Of a stretch of DNA of 64,000 nucleotides, positions 13,967-26,358 are shown piece by piece. The DNA comes from Glandiceps talaboti. Lineage: Eukaryota; Hemichordata; Enteropneusta; Spengelidae. The DNA lies in assembly GCF_964340395.1 (NCBI RefSeq), contig NC_135555.1, forward strand, positions 9,000,931 to 9,064,930, read 5' to 3'. A program made the translations under genes and the position numbers. Every line of letters begins with the position of its first letter. Position 1 is the first letter of the stretch. The notes under the pieces are model-generated. The model had not been told where the DNA came from, did no database searches, and saw only the letters and a program-made list of their open reading frames with translations.

Positions 13967-14110
13967 CCATCATCATCGATCATCATCATCATACACCACC
14001 ACCGGCGCCGCCGCCAACATAACCTCCACCACCACCACCACCATCACCGCCGTCGTCGCCGCCATTACCACCATCACACACCTACCACGCAATCATCATC
14101 ATTGTCATCA
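13809..14110. repeat. (CAT)n/(CCA)n trinucleotide tracts
   Basis: Two CAT tracts (13809-13878 and 13928-13996) are separated by about 50 bp that resembles the bases following the tract at 13395 (CTTTTAnGGAA, then GTTTAAAC and TACAAT). This suggests that a tract plus its flank was duplicated. A (CCA/CCG)n-rich stretch follows to about 14080. Poly-His and poly-Ile frames are artefacts. Confidence 0.9.
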
Positions 14111-14198
14111 TCTTTTATGGGGTGGGGGAGTTCATTATTAGGTAGTATCATTCAGTGCACGAGGTGGAGGGGACACGCCAAGATCTATGTGTATATGT

Positions 14199-14317
<119 letters not shown>

Positions 14318-14664
14318 CTGCCAGTTCAAAAGCAATATTTACACATCAGAAAGAACTTTGATCGAGACAATTCCTAGGTCCGAACAAAACATTGACGCAT
14401 TGCATTGTGTTTGTTAGGTCTATTTCCATAGAGATTTATATCTGATAACGTCAACCTGTATGTTTGATATCCTGTGAAATTTGATCGATGTATTTTGTCC
14501 CAATGGGATAAAAATGATATTCATTAATGAAAAGGTCAAAGTAAATATCATTTTAAAAATTATCATTTATCTACTCATTTCGTCACTCACCCATGTATCA
14601 ATTCATTTGTTTGTCCGTTGTTCATGTGTGCGTCTGTTCACCCCTTCATTTATTCACACCAAAA

Positions 14665-14665
<1 letters not shown>

Positions 14666-14712
<47 letters not shown>

Positions 14713-14726
14713 TACACATACATACA

Positions 14727-14760
<34 letters not shown>

Positions 14761-14816
14761 CATACATATACATATATACATACATACATACATACATACA
14801 TACAGACAGACAGACA

Positions 14817-14867
<51 letters not shown>

Positions 14868-14890
14868 CCATCCATTCACCCATCTATCCA
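14666..14890. repeat. Compound (CA)n-(CATA)n-(CAGA)n-(CA)n-(CATC)n microsatellite
   Basis: CA dinucleotides at 14667-14705 pass into CATA tetranucleotides to about 14800, then four CAGA units, a second CA run at 14818-14865 and CATC units. It is one compound repeat, not coding. Confidence 0.97.
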
Positions 14891-16740
14891 CCCAGTTAAT
14901 AATTCCCCCACCCGTTTATCCTGTTGTTCACTCCTGTATTCGTGCTTTTAGGATCCGTTTTTGCTATCGGCAAAATATACCCATCATGTCAACAACTCGA
15001 ATTAAAAGCAATTTTCATTTGATCATGCGTTAAATAAGATGAATTCCCTTTGAATTACAAATCTAATTTAATTCGGTAGCTGGCTTCATGCTGTGTACAA
15101 TAAGACACGTACGTTTCCATCTGTTCACTGTTAACAAAATGTACAGTCATGTGTTACCTTACAAATTTTATCATTTTGATCGGCTTGTGCTAAAGAAAAT
15201 TTGGAAGATGGTTTACAAATTCTTCACTTCATAACACGAGGCACTGATCTCCTGAGGCATATTTGGTGGTTGGGGAGGGGGAGTTGTGTGTAGGTGACTT
15301 TGAATACAAATTGTGTAGTCTCTTTCTTCTTTTTTTGCTTTCACATTTTCTGTATGCATTTACCTTAGGCATCATATTCACCCAGCATACGTCGCTATTA
15401 TTATTTCGCGGAAAGGCAAACTAAAGCACGTACATTATCCTAAATTGATTTTCCTGGAAACAAAATGAGAAAAATCCCACCTTTTTGAGTAATTCTAATC
15501 AGCAAGAGTCGCAGTGAGGCCGCAGTAGCTTAAAAATCACTAAAAATAAATAAACAAAATAAAAGAAAAAATACACTTGGGTCGGCTAAAATGGATAATA
15601 TTATGAAACTGTAAACGTAGGCGAAATTTATTCTCACATTTGCGATAGTAGGTGATTTTTGTATAGCCTTTACACTGTATTGATCGTTAGTTTAATACAG
15701 ATACGGTGCTGGCTTCTGCTTGTTACAAATAGAAACTGCCAACGAATTCAGACGGAACTTGCCGTTTCTTGATAAAATTCATTATTTTTGATAAGCGAGG
15801 TGCCTTATCTTATAATATAAAAGAAAATTCCATTAGGGGAATCACAAGTTGTATCGACTTCAGTCATTACTTAGCTGATAATATTCTTGTCATGTAAATG
15901 AGCATGTCGTTTCCCCAGCTTCTGTGCCTTATCGTGTCTATTATTACCAAACTGGAGACTAAGGACTGACAAAAACACATCAGCAATGTGACTATTCACT
16001 TCACTTGTACGGCAGGATCCAAGTTTCGGAGTATTGGAGCATCTATGATATGATTTATACTTTGGGAGTTGAAGTACTAAGCAAACGTATCATCAACGTA
16101 GCAAGTGAACCATGCACAGAGCCCTACGGAATAGGCTTGATCGTAAAAACCTTCAAATAATCGATGGTTTTGTTTAATCAGATGTATGTACAACGGTAGT
16201 GTCTCACCTTTACCCTGCCTTCAGGCTTACTAGTTCGAGTGAAAAAAAATCACAAAAGTATTAGATAACCACGGACATGATTTGTCAAGTCACGTTTTCT
16301 TTGCGTTCTGCATTGCCTATTAGTTTTTTCCATTTTCTGTGTTTTAGAGGTGGCTGCAGATGTCACACATACATGAAAACAATTGGAAAGGTTTTGGGAT
16401 GGTCACATGAACAAAAACCAAAAAGACATAAGTGAATGTTTGAACAAGGAAAAGTTAAACCTTATTGCCAACGTGAATGCGATCGTACAACGCATCACCT
16501 CACAACCAGTTTCCATCAATTTGGTGGTAATGTTGTTATAAGGCACCTGAATGTATCTAGAAAAAGATAACATATATAAAAAGCAGACTAAAATATTATC
16601 CACAGATTCTTAGCCCCCAAATGGTAGTGGTTAGATGTCTCTCCGTATTAAGCGGGGAAGAAATCTACGTTTTCAATCAGATCGTTATTGAAAATTTACG
16701 TAATGCTTGCAATAAGAGAGAACGTGTAATGTTTTACGTG
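14891..16740. other. Intergenic, nothing recognised
   Basis: About 1.85 kb of AT-rich sequence without convincing coding frames, RNA genes or inverted-repeat elements on either strand. Confidence 0.5.
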
Positions 16741-16752
16741 ATGAAACCGTTG

Positions 16753-17196
16753 ATAGTGTGTGTGTGTGGGGTGGGGGGTGGGGTGGGGGGGGGTGGAGGT
16801 GGGTTGATGTATGTATGTATGTATGTATGTATGTATGTATGTATGTATGTATGTATGCATGCATGTATGTATGTATGTATGTATGTATGTATGTATGTAT
16901 GTATGTATATCTGTGTATGTATGTATGTATGTATGTATGTATGTATGTATGTATGTATGTATGTATGTATGTATGTATGCATGCATGTATGCATGCATGT
17001 ATGCATGTATGCATGTATGCATGCATGTATGCATGTATGCATGTATGTATGTATGTATGTATGTATGTATGTATGTATGTATGTATATCTGTGTATATCT
17101 GTGTATGTATGTATGTATGTATGTATGTATGTATGTATGTATGTATGTATGTATGTATGTATGAGATGATATGATATGATATGATATGATATGAAT
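16753..17196. repeat. G-rich run followed by (TGTA)n/(TGCA)n and (GATAT)n
   Basis: A GT run (16755-16767) leads into a G-rich segment at 16768-16803 with at least six G-tracts, then about 355 bp of TGTA tetranucleotides with TGCA variants clustered at 16857-16865 and 16977-17042. Five-base GATAT units follow at 17166-17195. Long Met-Tyr-Val-Cys and His-Thr-Tyr-Ile frames are artefacts. Confidence 0.97.
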
Positions 17197-18664
17197 AGTG
17201 TGCGTGCCTGTGTATTTGAGGATTCTCTCTGTATAAGTGAGGCGGATGGATATTCTTCCACCAGTTCTTTAATGAGTAACAGGGTAGCCCTTAACCCGTC
17301 ATCGGTTTTTACACCTAGATAATTCGTCTATAGTTTATTAAAGTCTTTACAAGTCTTCTCAGATTCTTTGTGTCGTCGTTATCAATGTAATGTTATGAAC
17401 TGTCTTCACGTCTTCAATATTATCATATTATGAGAAATAAATTGCCAGCCTGAGCTTTGTGATTCAAAGTAGGCTGAAAAACGACGTGCGTTGACGTCAT
17501 TCATCTGATAGAGTCATACACAGCGAAGAGTGGGCCGACAGATAACGATAGATTGAGACGATGGCAAGAAATAAAATAACTTCAATTCCACAGACTAGTC
17601 TTGTGATAACATTTTATCTTGCCACGACAAAAGAATACGAGAAAAGGAACGAGTCACCGAAGTTGTAGCCTTTACCTTGGAGCCGCTTAATCTCCAAAGT
17701 GTCTGAATTATTTATGGCTGAATGGGAAATAAAGTTAGCCGTTTGTATCACATGACACATCAGTATGATATCATTTGGGGTAATACTATGGGGTGCAGTG
17801 AGACTCCATATCACATTGCAATTCCTCAGCTATAGATTGCGGCTATCTATCCTGTGTGGGCTCTAATGATAACCCTACATTTGGAGTGATATGGCCCAAG
17901 GAGACTAGTCAGGCGGCGCTCACGCCATTCAATGTCTCATTAATTAATTGTGTAATTTAGCTTGGTGAAACCCATGGGGATCGAAGCAAACGCCAGATCA
18001 GGGGATCTGCTATATTGGCGATATATTTTGCATTGCTAGAGATAACGTTGTATTGAGATACAACTCAACATATGTACTCCAGGGGTGTGTTATGTATCAT
18101 TAGTCTCATACCTTACCTTGCATTTTAATACCCTTCTTATCTTCTGTCTTTCTTGCCAAAATTTATATAAAGAAAGCAAACACATCATTTCAATGTTGAA
18201 ATGGCCCAAAGTTAGATATATCACGATTGTTAGTGATGTACAGTAGGTAAATATCGACGACAACGCCCTGAAAATGAAAGCTACTCCAGTCTGAAAACGA
18301 GAAATTACATCATTCAGCGAAATGTTGGCCTCTCATTTGGTTATGTTTGTAATTTAAGTTATATTTTAAGAAGGAGAAATATGTTTTGATAATGTTAAAT
18401 TGTTGCATTATTAGATGTGTACTATTAATCATATATCTAAATAATAGCCAATGATTGAAAATGCATTCCTGTTTCATCGTAAATTGTATATGTATGTCCT
18501 CTTATCTAAGTGACGGATTGCCCATTTACAAAGATTTCCGTCTTTCTTTTCCAATAGCCTGTCACGGGTACTCCATTTATCTTTTATTCACTTTGACATT
18601 TTTGTTTGTTTATGTACAAGTTTGTGCAATTGATCTACCTTTAATGATGTGCATAATTTGATTT
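17197..18664. other. Intergenic, nothing recognised
   Basis: AT-rich unique-looking sequence; short open frames at 17614-17814 and 18455-18661 have no recognisable domain. Confidence 0.5.
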
Positions 18665-18665
18665 T

Positions 18666-19620
18666 GACACTTTGTGGTACTCTAATGATAGAGACCTGAC
18701 GGTGTTTGGTACTTTACTTGTAGAGACCAGACGGTGTGTGATACTCTACTGGTAGAGACCAGACAGTGCGTGTTTGGTAGTCTACATGTAGAGACCTGAC
18801 GGTGTTTGGTACTCTACTGGTAGAGACCTAACAGCATTTTGTACTCTAATGATAGAGACCTGACAGTGTTTGTTACTCTACTTGTAGAGACCTGACGGTG
18901 TGTGATACTCTACTGGTAGAGACCCGACAGTGTTTGGTACTCTACTGGTAGAGATCTGACAGTGTTTGGTACTCTACTGATGGAAACCCGGCAGTGTTTG
19001 GTACTCTACTGGTAGAGACCCGACAGTGTTTGATACTCTACTGATAGCGACCTGGCAGTGTTTGATACTCTACTGGCAGAGACCCGCCAGTGTTTGATAC
19101 TCTACTGGTAGAGATCTGATAGTATTTGATACTCTACTGATAGCGACCTGGCAGTGTTTGATACTCTACTGGCAGAGACCCGCCAGTGTTTGATACTCTA
19201 CTGGTAGAGACCCGACAGTGTTTGATACTCTACTGGTAGTGATCTGACAGTGTTTGATACTCTACTGGTAGAGATCTGACAGTGTTTGGTACTCTACTGG
19301 TAGAGACCCGACAGTGTTTGATACTCTACTGGTAGAGATCTGACAGTGTTTGGTACTCTACTGGTAGAGATCTGACAGTGTTTGGTACTCTACTGATAGA
19401 AACCCGACAGTGTTTGATACTCTACTGGTAGAGACCTGACAGTTTTTGGTACTCTACTTGTAGAGACCTGGCGGTGTTTGGTACTCTACTGGTAGATACC
19501 TGGCAGTGTTTGGTACTCTACTGGTAGAGACCTGGTAGTACGTGTTTGACACTTTAGTGGTAGGGGCCTGACAGTGTTTGGTACTCTACTGGTAGAGACC
19601 TGACAGTGTTTAGTACAGCA
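18666..19620. repeat. 32-bp minisatellite, about 30 copies
   Basis: The unit is GAGACCTGACAGTGTTTGGT followed by ACTCTACTGGTA. It repeats with little length change across 955 bp. Variants (CTG/CCG at unit positions 6-8; TTGGT/TTGAT) are shared between non-adjacent units, indicating block duplications within the array. Unlike the arrays in the POGLUT2/3 gene, no exon boundary can be recognised in the unit. Confidence 0.95.
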
Positions 19621-20320
19621 ATTCTGTAAGATATCTACTCTATTGAACCGAACAGCATAGTGCCCTGGGGATGTGTACAAGTCTTGCTGAACCGAACTTT
19701 AGAGAATACCCACAATACATATACACTTGTAAAACCGAACATTTCGAAATCCACAATGCTATATGTACTTGCTAAACTACAAACTAAAATTCACAATACT
19801 ATGTACTTGGTGACGTGAATGCTGTCTTATTAGTAAACTGAACATTAACAACCCACAATGGTATGAAACTGATGTCAACAATGCTTTGTACATATATACT
19901 AAACAGCACACTATCTAATACACTACATTTACATTTACCAAACACACTGTCTGGCTGTCATTTCTGTAGAACTATACCTTGCAAGAATAGAGTGGATGCA
20001 GTTTTCCGAACCTCACTTTATGACGTAGATACAAAGATTTCAATCAACCAGAGATCGTAGAAATAGACAGTGACCTCAATGGACCGAGTGGTGATAGTTA
20101 TCCTGTACTAGGTCAAGTCCAGAATGCTGAAGTCGTTCACTACGTACATATACCAAATTATTGCTGATCACCAACCACACATTTATTTGATAACGTCGTA
20201 TTTAATTCATATGATAGTCTGTGACGTGTTTGACAGTGTAATATTGAAACATATAGATGCGTTAAGCTGTAACTCAATGAGTATTGGGAACATACGCACC
20301 ATGTGTTTTGTGATATACAT
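19621..20320. other. Intergenic with degenerate CACAATAC-type repeats
   Basis: Between 19635 and 19890 the phrases 'ACCGAAC' or 'ACTGAAC' and 'CCACAATG/ACACAATAC' with 'ATATGTACTTG' recur every 50-70 bp, suggesting a very decayed tandem repeat. No gene is visible. Confidence 0.4.
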
Positions 20321-20322
20321 AA

Positions 20323-20404
20323 ACACACACACACATACACACACACACACAGACACACACACACACACACACACACAGACAGACACACACACACGCACAC
20401 ACAC

Positions 20405-20439
<35 letters not shown>

Positions 20440-20735
20440 CATACATACATACATACATACATACATACATACATAGATACATACATACATACATACATAC
20501 ATACATACATACATACATACATACATACAAAGCAAAACAAAACAAAACTTCATACATACATACATACATACATACATACATTCACACACACACACACACA
20601 TACATACATACATACATACATACATACATACATACATACATACATACATACATACATACATACATACATACATACATACATACATACATACATACATACA
20701 TACATACATAACAAAACAAAACAAAACAAAACTTT
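20323..20735. repeat. Compound (CA)n-(TAA)n-(CATA)n-(AAAAC)n microsatellite
   Basis: CA run 20323-20404, TAA run 20407-20438, then CATA tetranucleotides to 20709, interrupted at 20528-20550 by CAAAA units, which recur after the array at 20710-20732. The recurrence of the CAAAA block suggests a duplicated flank. Confidence 0.97.
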
Positions 20736-21130
20736 TTATTTTTGAAATTGAATTTCACATGCACCTTGGAATTCGATATTTGTAGCTAGTTTCTCTACTT
20801 GCTGCTAATACCCTAGCCTGGAAGGAATGTTTTTTTCTGTCTCGAGTAACACAGCACTATCCCTCCCCTCTCTCCCCCACTCCTCTTTAGGCATGCTACA
20901 ATTTTTCTCCGAAAACCTTCCACGCCTCCTCAGGTAATCAAATGGTTGACCCTTTATACATTTATTAATTTCCTTGAACAAATCGTTAAACTCTGTGACA
21001 TCTTTACGTACCCGGAATTCTTGCTTGATGTTTCGGGTGATAAACGTTGTCGTAAGGGGCGCAAATCTCTATGAAGATTGCTGAGATCTCGTCAACACGG
21101 GGGACCGACAACTCAACTCGGCCATCGGGG
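20736..21130. other. Upstream region of the zinc-finger gene
   Basis: No coding sequence. From about 21000 CpG content rises toward the putative promoter at 21131. Confidence 0.4.
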
Positions 21131-21138
21131 TGACGTCA
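21131..21138. promoter_or_regulatory. Full palindromic CRE (TGACGTCA)
   Basis: A perfect cAMP-response element core lies about 80 bp upstream of a GTAAGA donor at 21216/21217 that would end a non-coding first exon of the zinc-finger gene. CRE sites close to start sites are bound by CREB/ATF factors. Transcription start is inferred only from position and CpG content. Confidence 0.45.
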
Positions 21139-21139
21139 C

Positions 21140-21216
21140 TTAGTTATCGTACCGTGTGCAACGAAAGTACCGTGTGCAGAGGGTGCGACTTTTGGCGAAG
21201 AGTGACGCCCAAAGTG
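21140..21216 (+). other. Putative non-coding exon 1 of the zinc-finger gene (end only is supported)
   Basis: The sequence AAAGTG|GTAAGA gives a good donor at 21216, and the next exon with ATTCTTCCTTTTCAG acceptor begins at 22788, 98 bp before the start codon. The left limit is arbitrary, since no start signal can be fixed. Confidence 0.35.
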
Positions 21217-22787
21217 GTAAGAAAACCATATTGTTTGTAATTTTATTAATACTTTCTAACTGATATCGTTATAGTGTACAATTCTTCTATCCCACGGTTG
21301 TAAATATGTATTTTAGAGTCGAAAATTATGACGCCAACCATTTTGGAAGCCATGTTTTTCGAGGGAAACGAGGCGTCTGTGGGTGTACCCCCGTACATGT
21401 TTACCAAGGGGGAGTCTTGCATAGACGCCAAAACTTGAGAAGATGGAACCACACAAGCAATTTTCTTCGTTGTCGACAAACTGCAACCCCCCTGTTATGA
21501 CAGTAGTGGGTAAGATGTGGACAATTGACTTAATGACGGTGTCGTGTCCGTTATACGATCGGGAAGTGGGCCGACATTGCGACAATATCCAACGTAAGCG
21601 TGGCGATAGAAGGTTATTGCCTGGTAGTGGTAGTGTGTACATGACGTGTACGTGTAGTACAGTCGACTAGACTTATCGTTTGGTGTGATTTCACTGGTTT
21701 GATTTCCTATCTGGATAAACATGACCAAGTGTAAATAAAGAGACTGTCGCATACTGGCAAATTTGTCAAAAGCTTCTTCAAGGTCTTGGCGATGATAGTA
21801 TTTATGTTTGTCATTGTAACACCTAAAGAATGGTGAATGTATTTTCAAACATATTGTTGATGCTTTCAGTGTTCATACTTTACGTTTAATATACTTTTAC
21901 AAGTCGGAATGCAGTTGATTTTGTAACGACAATGAACGGCAGAAAGAAGTAATTAACCATTTATTTTAGTAAAGGTCACACATTTCATTGATAAATGGTA
22001 ATTTTCATCTTTATACAACCAGTAAATGCCATTATGTTTTTATGGTCTGGCCGTAGAGGGTGTCGATTTTAATGGGTGTGTCGGTTCGAACATAGACACT
22101 TGGCCTGGGTGATTGCTGATATACAAAGGGCTGGCTTGATATAAAACTAAAAGTTGGTTACTCAACAAGACACAGCATTTAGGGAACGAGTCCTTGTTTC
22201 TATGCGTATTCAGTTAGTAGATATGTTACAAACAAACAAACATACTTTATTCAATCAGGTTTACAACAACAAACTGACTTCCAGTTTTGAGCAATTTTTG
22301 CCATAACGTTAAAAAAATGATGATTTTTAAAAGTATTCATTTGAATGAATAGTATCAGTATATAGTGTACATACATGTACATGTTGCAACGTGTTCAAAC
22401 AAGAAACAACAATATACATGCAAACAAGTTACAGGGATAACTTTTTAAATTTTCAATGTGATAAATTTATTTTCTTAACCTTGTATCCCTTTATTTGTGC
22501 TTTTTAAAAAAAAATATTTCCTCTAAGGATTACTTGATATAAATTAATACTGCTTGCAGCAACTGATAGGGTTTGTTGCAATTGTTGTAGATGTTTACGT
22601 ATGCAACAAAATGATGCAGTATCTCCTAACACATTTATTTATTATGTTATTTATTGGACTATGGTGATAAATAAAGTGAAATTTTATGATATCCTGGTGA
22701 TAAGTGTTTTGAGGAGTGAAAACCCCCCAGGAATGTTGTAGAGTATATTATGTACCCAGTAGTAACTATTATATTCTTCCTTTTCAG
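21217..22787. other. Probable 5' UTR intron, no gene recognised
   Basis: Several open frames at 21246-21848 have no family resemblance and fall inside the inferred intron. The rest is AT-rich with A-runs. Confidence 0.4.
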
Positions 22788-22885
22788 AGCAACATTCAAA
22801 CTACCAGTTCCCCAAGACAGTAGTAGTTTACTAGTACCATCAATCTTACTTTCTCAAGACAGGTATACACTCAGTTTACTCCAAA

Positions 22886-25800
22886 ATGAGTGCTAGCCAT
22901 GAAACTATGGACTCTTCAGGTAAAGAAAATATTGAACTGTAATTTATGTGCCCTTCAACGTGCTGTAAACTTGAGATTCAGTGTGTGTGTGTGTGTGTGT
23001 GTGTGACTTTGGCTCTTTCTCTACCTGTCTGTTTCTCTGTCTCCCTCTCTGTCTCTCTGCCTCCCTCCGTCTGTCTCTGTCTCACACCCCCCCCCCCCCA
23101 CACACACACACAACTCAAAGTCATAACTGCTTGGCTGATTACAGTAGTAGTGGTGGAGATATTTATGAGGGTGTCTAGATTGTAAACACTGCCCAAGACA
23201 AGATGGTGATATCTTTCATGTGTGAATTTGGGTCAAAAATATCATTTTTGGCCTAAAGACTGAAACTGAAGAAGTACTGGACAGATAAAGATATGTCATG
23301 CTGTATCAGATGTGTGAATATGTTATAATACTATACATCAGATGTGTGCTGCACTGCTGTGCTATATTAGATGTGTTGAGTTATATCAAACGTTTTTGTC
23401 ATGCTGTATTACCATAGATGTGAGATGTCCATGTGTGTAATGTTCTATGAGAGGTGAGTCACATTACATTGTACATGATCTGATGTTAATCCATTTTGAC
23501 TTTCTGATGTTACAGATGAGGATGTCTTTGAATGTGGTCGATGTAAGGAAAAGTTTACATCAATGGACACATTCATGGTCCATAAGAAAAGCAAACAGTG
23601 CCAGAAGAATAAGAACAACAGTAACTCAAACACCATCAGCCAAGTAGTTGGGTTGGATGTTAGCAATATTCCCGTGCCTGTAGTAACAGTTGGAACACAC
23701 ATGGTTTCCCATATTCAAGATCAAAGACGACATCAGAGCAGCAGTATGGTACCTCACACTGCAACTCAAGATCCAGGACCACATCAAAACAGCAGCATGG
23801 TATCCCATACTGCAACTGAAGAACCAACCAGCATGGTAACCCATACTGCAACACGAAAAGCAGGATTACATCGTAGCAGCAGAGTAGTGCCTCATACAGC
23901 AACTCATGATCTAGGACCGCATCAAACCAGCAGCACAGTTTTAACAGAAAGTTCATTTCCAAAGTCGATGGAAAATCAACCCTCTGATCCAGTGGCTGTT
24001 AAAAAGGGCACTTTTGTGCAGTCTTTGGAGCTACGACCACCTACACAGCTCAAAGCACTTATCCAGGCTGAGATGAACACACCAGGTGTTAATGAGATGT
24101 CACGGTCAGATCGTAGTGTCTCTGTTGATATCATAAGACAAGCCAGCATTGCTAGTGGTATAGAAATAGCTGATCAGTTCACAGATGACCAAAATACCAA
24201 TAAATCAGAGAGTAAGCCAGAAGAGACAACCGTTGAATGCACTTTTTGTTCAGTGAAAATAAAAACTGTTGGAGAACTACAGTCTCACTATTCTGATGTA
24301 CATAATATTGCGGAACAGAAAGCTAAACAACTAGCCAAAGAAAAACAGCGAGAAATCAATAGAGCAAAGCTGAGTTCACGTAGGGCTAAACTGGCAGTGA
24401 AAGAACATAGGAAACTGACATCACATATGTGCAGGGTGTGTAACGTGTCATTCAAAACTGCAGCTAAACTGACTAAACACAGAAAGACCAAGAAACATCT
24501 TGACAAAAAAGATCAGATTCAAGAGAACAAAAGAAGTAGCAGAAGGAAACCAGAAGTGATGCCAGATGAAGATGACTACTCAGAGGAACAGGGACCCTTG
24601 AAGTGTGCAAGTTGTGACTATGAAACATCTGAAATGAGAGAACTCAGAGATCATCTGACAAGTCATAAAAAACAGAGTGGTAAATTTACGTGTAATGACT
24701 GTAACCTGGTCTTCTGTAGTAGAAGAGAATTGGCTAACCACAGCATTGCAGAGCATGGTAAGGAGTTAAGAAGACCATACAAAAATAGGAAGGTGACGTG
24801 TGGTGACTGTGGCCAACAAGTTCAGCAGAGAAGCCTTTCCAAACACAAACGTACACATGCTGAGTCTAAACCAGAATTGGAATGTCCGCTATGTAGACAT
24901 GAAGCATCTAAAGAAAGTGAATGTGAAACTCATGTAGAAAATCACAAAGTTTGGGTACCAGTACCAAATGAATCGTCGCCAAATCCACTTACTACAGTGC
25001 CAAGTGGTATAATTGCTGTCAGTGCTGTTCCCAGCATTATTGGTCAAGTTCTACCAGGCAGTAACCAGGCTGTCATGACTACAGGTAATCCATCAAGCAC
25101 TATAGACCTGTCCAGTTTAGGACTCGAACACATTAGAACCATGCAGGCTGCAGAGTCTTTGGCACAGATGTGTCCTGAGAATAATGTGGTTGTCGGTGTC
25201 AGTGATTCAAAGCAACATGATGAAACTAACATATCTGGGAACCAGAGTAACCTGCTGATCAGTGAAAACTCTACTGATAAAACACCTAAGGAGGATGAGA
25301 ATTGCAAAGACAATAATAGCGAAGAGAAGAGTGGAGTGAAAACTAAATCTGATCAACTCAAATGCAGGGAATGCAACACTTTCCATGCTAGATCAGAGCT
25401 AGCCAAACACATGCGGGACAAGCACAGAATGATAAAGATGTTCCTTTGTCGTGAGGTATCGTGTAGACTGACGAGCACAGACCTACATGAATTCTGTCAG
25501 CATATTATGAGTCATCCTAGCAGTGTACTATTCAGGTGTAGTTGTAGAAAGTGTTTGAGGAAAGGTAATATTGATCCCGGCCATAAAGCAGAGTTGAAGA
25601 AGGAAAAGATGCGAGTGTACTATCAACAGATGGGTTTCAAGTGTGTCAAGTGTTGGGTGAAATTTCCAAGCCAAGCCGGCCTAGACAGACACCTTGTCAA
25701 GGAATCGCACAACTATCCGTGCCCAGAGTGTGACAAAGTCCATGTCAGCAAACGACAATTAAGAATCCACATGATCACGCATCAAACAGAAAGACAGTAT

Positions 25801-26358
25801 CTATGTGAGAAGTGTGGACAGGATTTCAAAACACCACGAGATCTACAAAGACACAGTATATCTCACAGCAACATCAAACCATTCCAGTGTATGCATTGTG
25901 GAAAAGGATTCAGCTTTCGCAATAAACTGCATCGACATATCCTGACTGTTCACACAGCTGTCAAACCCTTCACCTGCTCAGAACCTGGCTGTAATAAGGC
26001 ATTCGCTCGCAAAGATAAACTGGTTGACCATCAGAGGACACACCTTTCATATGAACCCTTCAAATGTGAATTTTGTCAAAGAGGATTTTTCAGGAAAGAT
26101 AATCTGAAAGATCATTTAGTTCTTCATACAGGAGAGTTCCGATTCCGATGTGATATTTGTTCTAAGGGATTCATGAGACCAAAACTGTTAGAGAGGCACA
26201 AGAAATCAGAGCATTCTATCAGTGAGATAGAACATCATGCTATAGTTGATCCCACTTACCAACTTTGTACAATTGATGGCCAGTCTATTGCTTGTCAGGA
26301 ACTGTCTATTAAAGATGTCAATTCACAAGTTCAAATTCAAGTCAAGCTTGCACAATAA
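22886..26358 (+). CDS. Multi-C2H2 zinc-finger protein, ZNF341-like (958 aa, two coding exons)
   Basis: Coding exons 22886-22919 and 23516-26358 join in phase to 958 residues; the first gives MSASHETMDSS and the splice completes an Asp. I see about 16 C2H2-type fingers: one at residues 15-39 (FECGRCKEKF), single fingers near 251, 315, 373, 402, 438, 466, 626 and 654, and a C-terminal run of seven from 719 to 912 (FKCVKCWVKF to FRCDICSKGF). Linkers are not the TGEKP type except HTGEF before the last finger. The DEDVFECGRCKEKF start and the HNYPCPEC finger following FKCVKC resemble human ZNF341, a nuclear transcription factor, but orthology is not proven. Residues about 84-155 are a repeat of a 17-residue PHTATQDPGPHQ-type unit. 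The large second exon holds all the fingers, and one intron of 596 bp separates the exons. A sequence-specific DNA-binding role is inferred from the fingers. Confidence 0.93.
22982..23112. repeat. (GT)n, (CTGT/CTCC)n, C-run and (CA)n in the zinc-finger gene intron
   Basis: A GT run (22982-23004) is followed by CT-rich sequence, a C-run at 23087-23099 and a CA run. The outer GT and CA runs are complementary, so the transcript could pair across the segment. Confidence 0.9.

Noticed and set aside
14481-15033. 146-156 aa His-Thr-rich proteins and antisense Cys-Val-rich frames
   Set aside because: Simple translation of the CA/CATA/CAGA repeat.
16621-17261. Long Met-Tyr-Val-Cys and His-Thr-Tyr-Ile proteins (up to 182 aa)
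   Set aside because: All six frames stay open across a TGTA tetranucleotide repeat, so open-frame length is uninformative.
20124-20764. 195-aa and 188-aa frames on opposite strands
   Set aside because: Same artefact over the CA/TAA/CATA repeat.
21246-21848. Several overlapping 64-117 aa frames near the zinc-finger promoter
   Set aside because: They overlap on both strands, share no family motif and fall in the inferred 5' UTR intron.
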